Positions 6,461 through 6,896 of a DNA stretch of 6,896 nt are shown here, in pieces; the stretch's first letter is position 1; the number at the start of each line of letters is the position of its first letter. The stretch lies in the NCBI GenBank assembly GCA_013297575.1, contig JAAFHO010000313.1, positions 1-6,896 of the forward strand. The letters run 5' to 3'. Made by a program: the position numbers and the translations under genes. Below the pieces are notes generated by a model that worked only from the letters and a program-made list of their open reading frames with translations, did no database searches and was not told where the DNA came from. Source of the stretch: Chitinophagales bacterium. GTDB lineage: Bacteria; Bacteroidota; Bacteroidia; Chitinophagales; Saprospiraceae.

Positions 6461-6893
6461 AACTCGATTTCTAACCATCGCGGTAATCGCGCTATTATTG
6501 CTCAATATCGGCGTTATTGCCTTTTTTTTGAGCCAAAGAAGGCCTCATCCCATGGAAGGGCCTCGTCAAATAATGATTGAAAAATTGCATTTCGATCCCG
6601 CACAAATAGCGGCCTATGATCAATTAATTGCACAACACCGTAACAAAATTCGCGAAAAAGAAACCGAAATTACACATGCAAAATCTCAATTGTACCTACT
6701 CTTGCAAGGAGAAGATCGGTTACAAATGGATACGTTGATCCATAATATTGGGCAATTGCAAGAAGCCGTGGAACATATTCATTTTGAGCATTTTAGTGCG
6801 ATGAAATCTGTCTGTAAAGGTAGCCAAATCACGGATTTCAATAATTTAGCAGGCGATTTGTCTATATATTTTTCCCCAAAGAAAAAAAAGTAA
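6453..6893 (+). CDS. Membrane-anchored periplasmic CpxP/Spy/CnrX-like sensor protein
   Basis: This 146-residue protein has a short basic N-terminus, an uncleaved-looking membrane anchor (about 7-27, IAVIALLLLNIGVIAFFLSQRR) and a periplasmic all-helical domain. The domain begins with LHFDPAQIAAYDQLIAQHRNKI (45-66), equivalent to the LTxxQ start of CpxP/Spy and heavy-metal-resistance proteins. A long charged helix with ETEITHAKSQLYLLL (70-84) follows, then a helix rich in possible ligands: H108, H110, H113, M117 and C121 (HIHFEHFSAMKSVC). The terminal pattern 'C...Q...FN.L...L...FSP' is recurrent in Bacteroidota members of this family. CpxP and Spy act in envelope stress, and CnrX binds Ni/Co and controls the anti-sigma factor CnrY. 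The ATG overlaps the stop codon of the upstream gene (ATGAATAA), indicating translational coupling. Sensing the envelope state or a metal and passing it to the preceding membrane protein is inference. Confidence 0.8.
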   Translation: MNKTRFLTIAVIALLLLNIGVIAFFLSQRRPHPMEGPRQIMIEKLHFDPAQIAAYDQLIAQHRNKIREKETEITHAKSQLYLLLQGEDRLQMDTLIHNIGQLQEAVEHIHFEHFSAMKSVCKGSQITDFNNLAGDLSIYFSPKKKK

Positions 6894-6896
6894 AAC

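Noticed and set aside
1..6896. Mobile element, CRISPR array, defence system or prophage
   Set aside because: No transposase, integrase, terminal inverted repeats, regularly spaced repeat array, nuclease or phage genes were found. The cyclase has a full signalling architecture and is not a CBASS-type nucleotidyltransferase.
1..6896. tRNA or rRNA genes
   Set aside because: No cloverleaf-type arrangement with TTCGA-like loop or rRNA-like conserved stretches was noticed; the CACCTCCTT at 1243-1251 is only a nine-base match to a 16S end.

Overview
The window looks like a chromosomal segment from a member of the Bacteroidota, most likely a Saprospiraceae or Haliscomenobacter-like bacterium. The evidence is a moderately A+T-rich composition, A-rich start regions almost without Shine-Dalgarno sequences, and a textbook Bacteroidota -7 element (TAnnTTTG) in front of the cyclase gene. 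Signal peptides end in '...AQ' or '...SSQ', one lipoprotein carries an acidic stretch after its cysteine, and several protein families are typical of the phylum. The family and genus are inference. No rRNA, tRNA, CRISPR array or insertion sequence was seen.

Layout: Bases 1-1118 (minus strand) hold the first 372 codons of a large secreted protein whose 3' end lies outside the window. It has two copies of a 'DPxW' beta-sandwich-like module. Bases 1354-2118 (minus) encode a lipoprotein with one fibronectin type III domain. The 2119-2345 spacer is a very A+T-rich divergent control region containing two pairs of exact direct repeats. Bases 2346-3992 (plus) encode a cytoplasmic all-helical protein of unknown function. 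After a 207-base spacer there is a plus-strand cluster. It contains a membrane-anchored class III adenylate cyclase with a periplasmic helical sensor region (4200-5555), an ECF sigma factor (5597-6106), a small single-pass membrane protein that is probably the anti-sigma factor (6188-6460), and a membrane-anchored CpxP/Spy/CnrX-like periplasmic protein (6453-6893).

How the genes may work together: the last three genes have the parts of a CnrYXH-type envelope signalling device: a sigma factor, a short transmembrane anti-sigma protein and a periplasmic helical sensor translated from overlapping codons. The adenylate cyclase lies only 41 bases upstream, and that gap carries three copies of CCGTAAT. 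cAMP output and sigma-factor output may therefore be co-transcribed or co-regulated. The left half encodes exported surface proteins without an evident functional tie to the right half. No gap between genes exceeds 300 bases. The most unusual parts are the cyclase-sigma-sensor cluster and the repeat-bearing spacers at 2119-2345 and 5556-5596.
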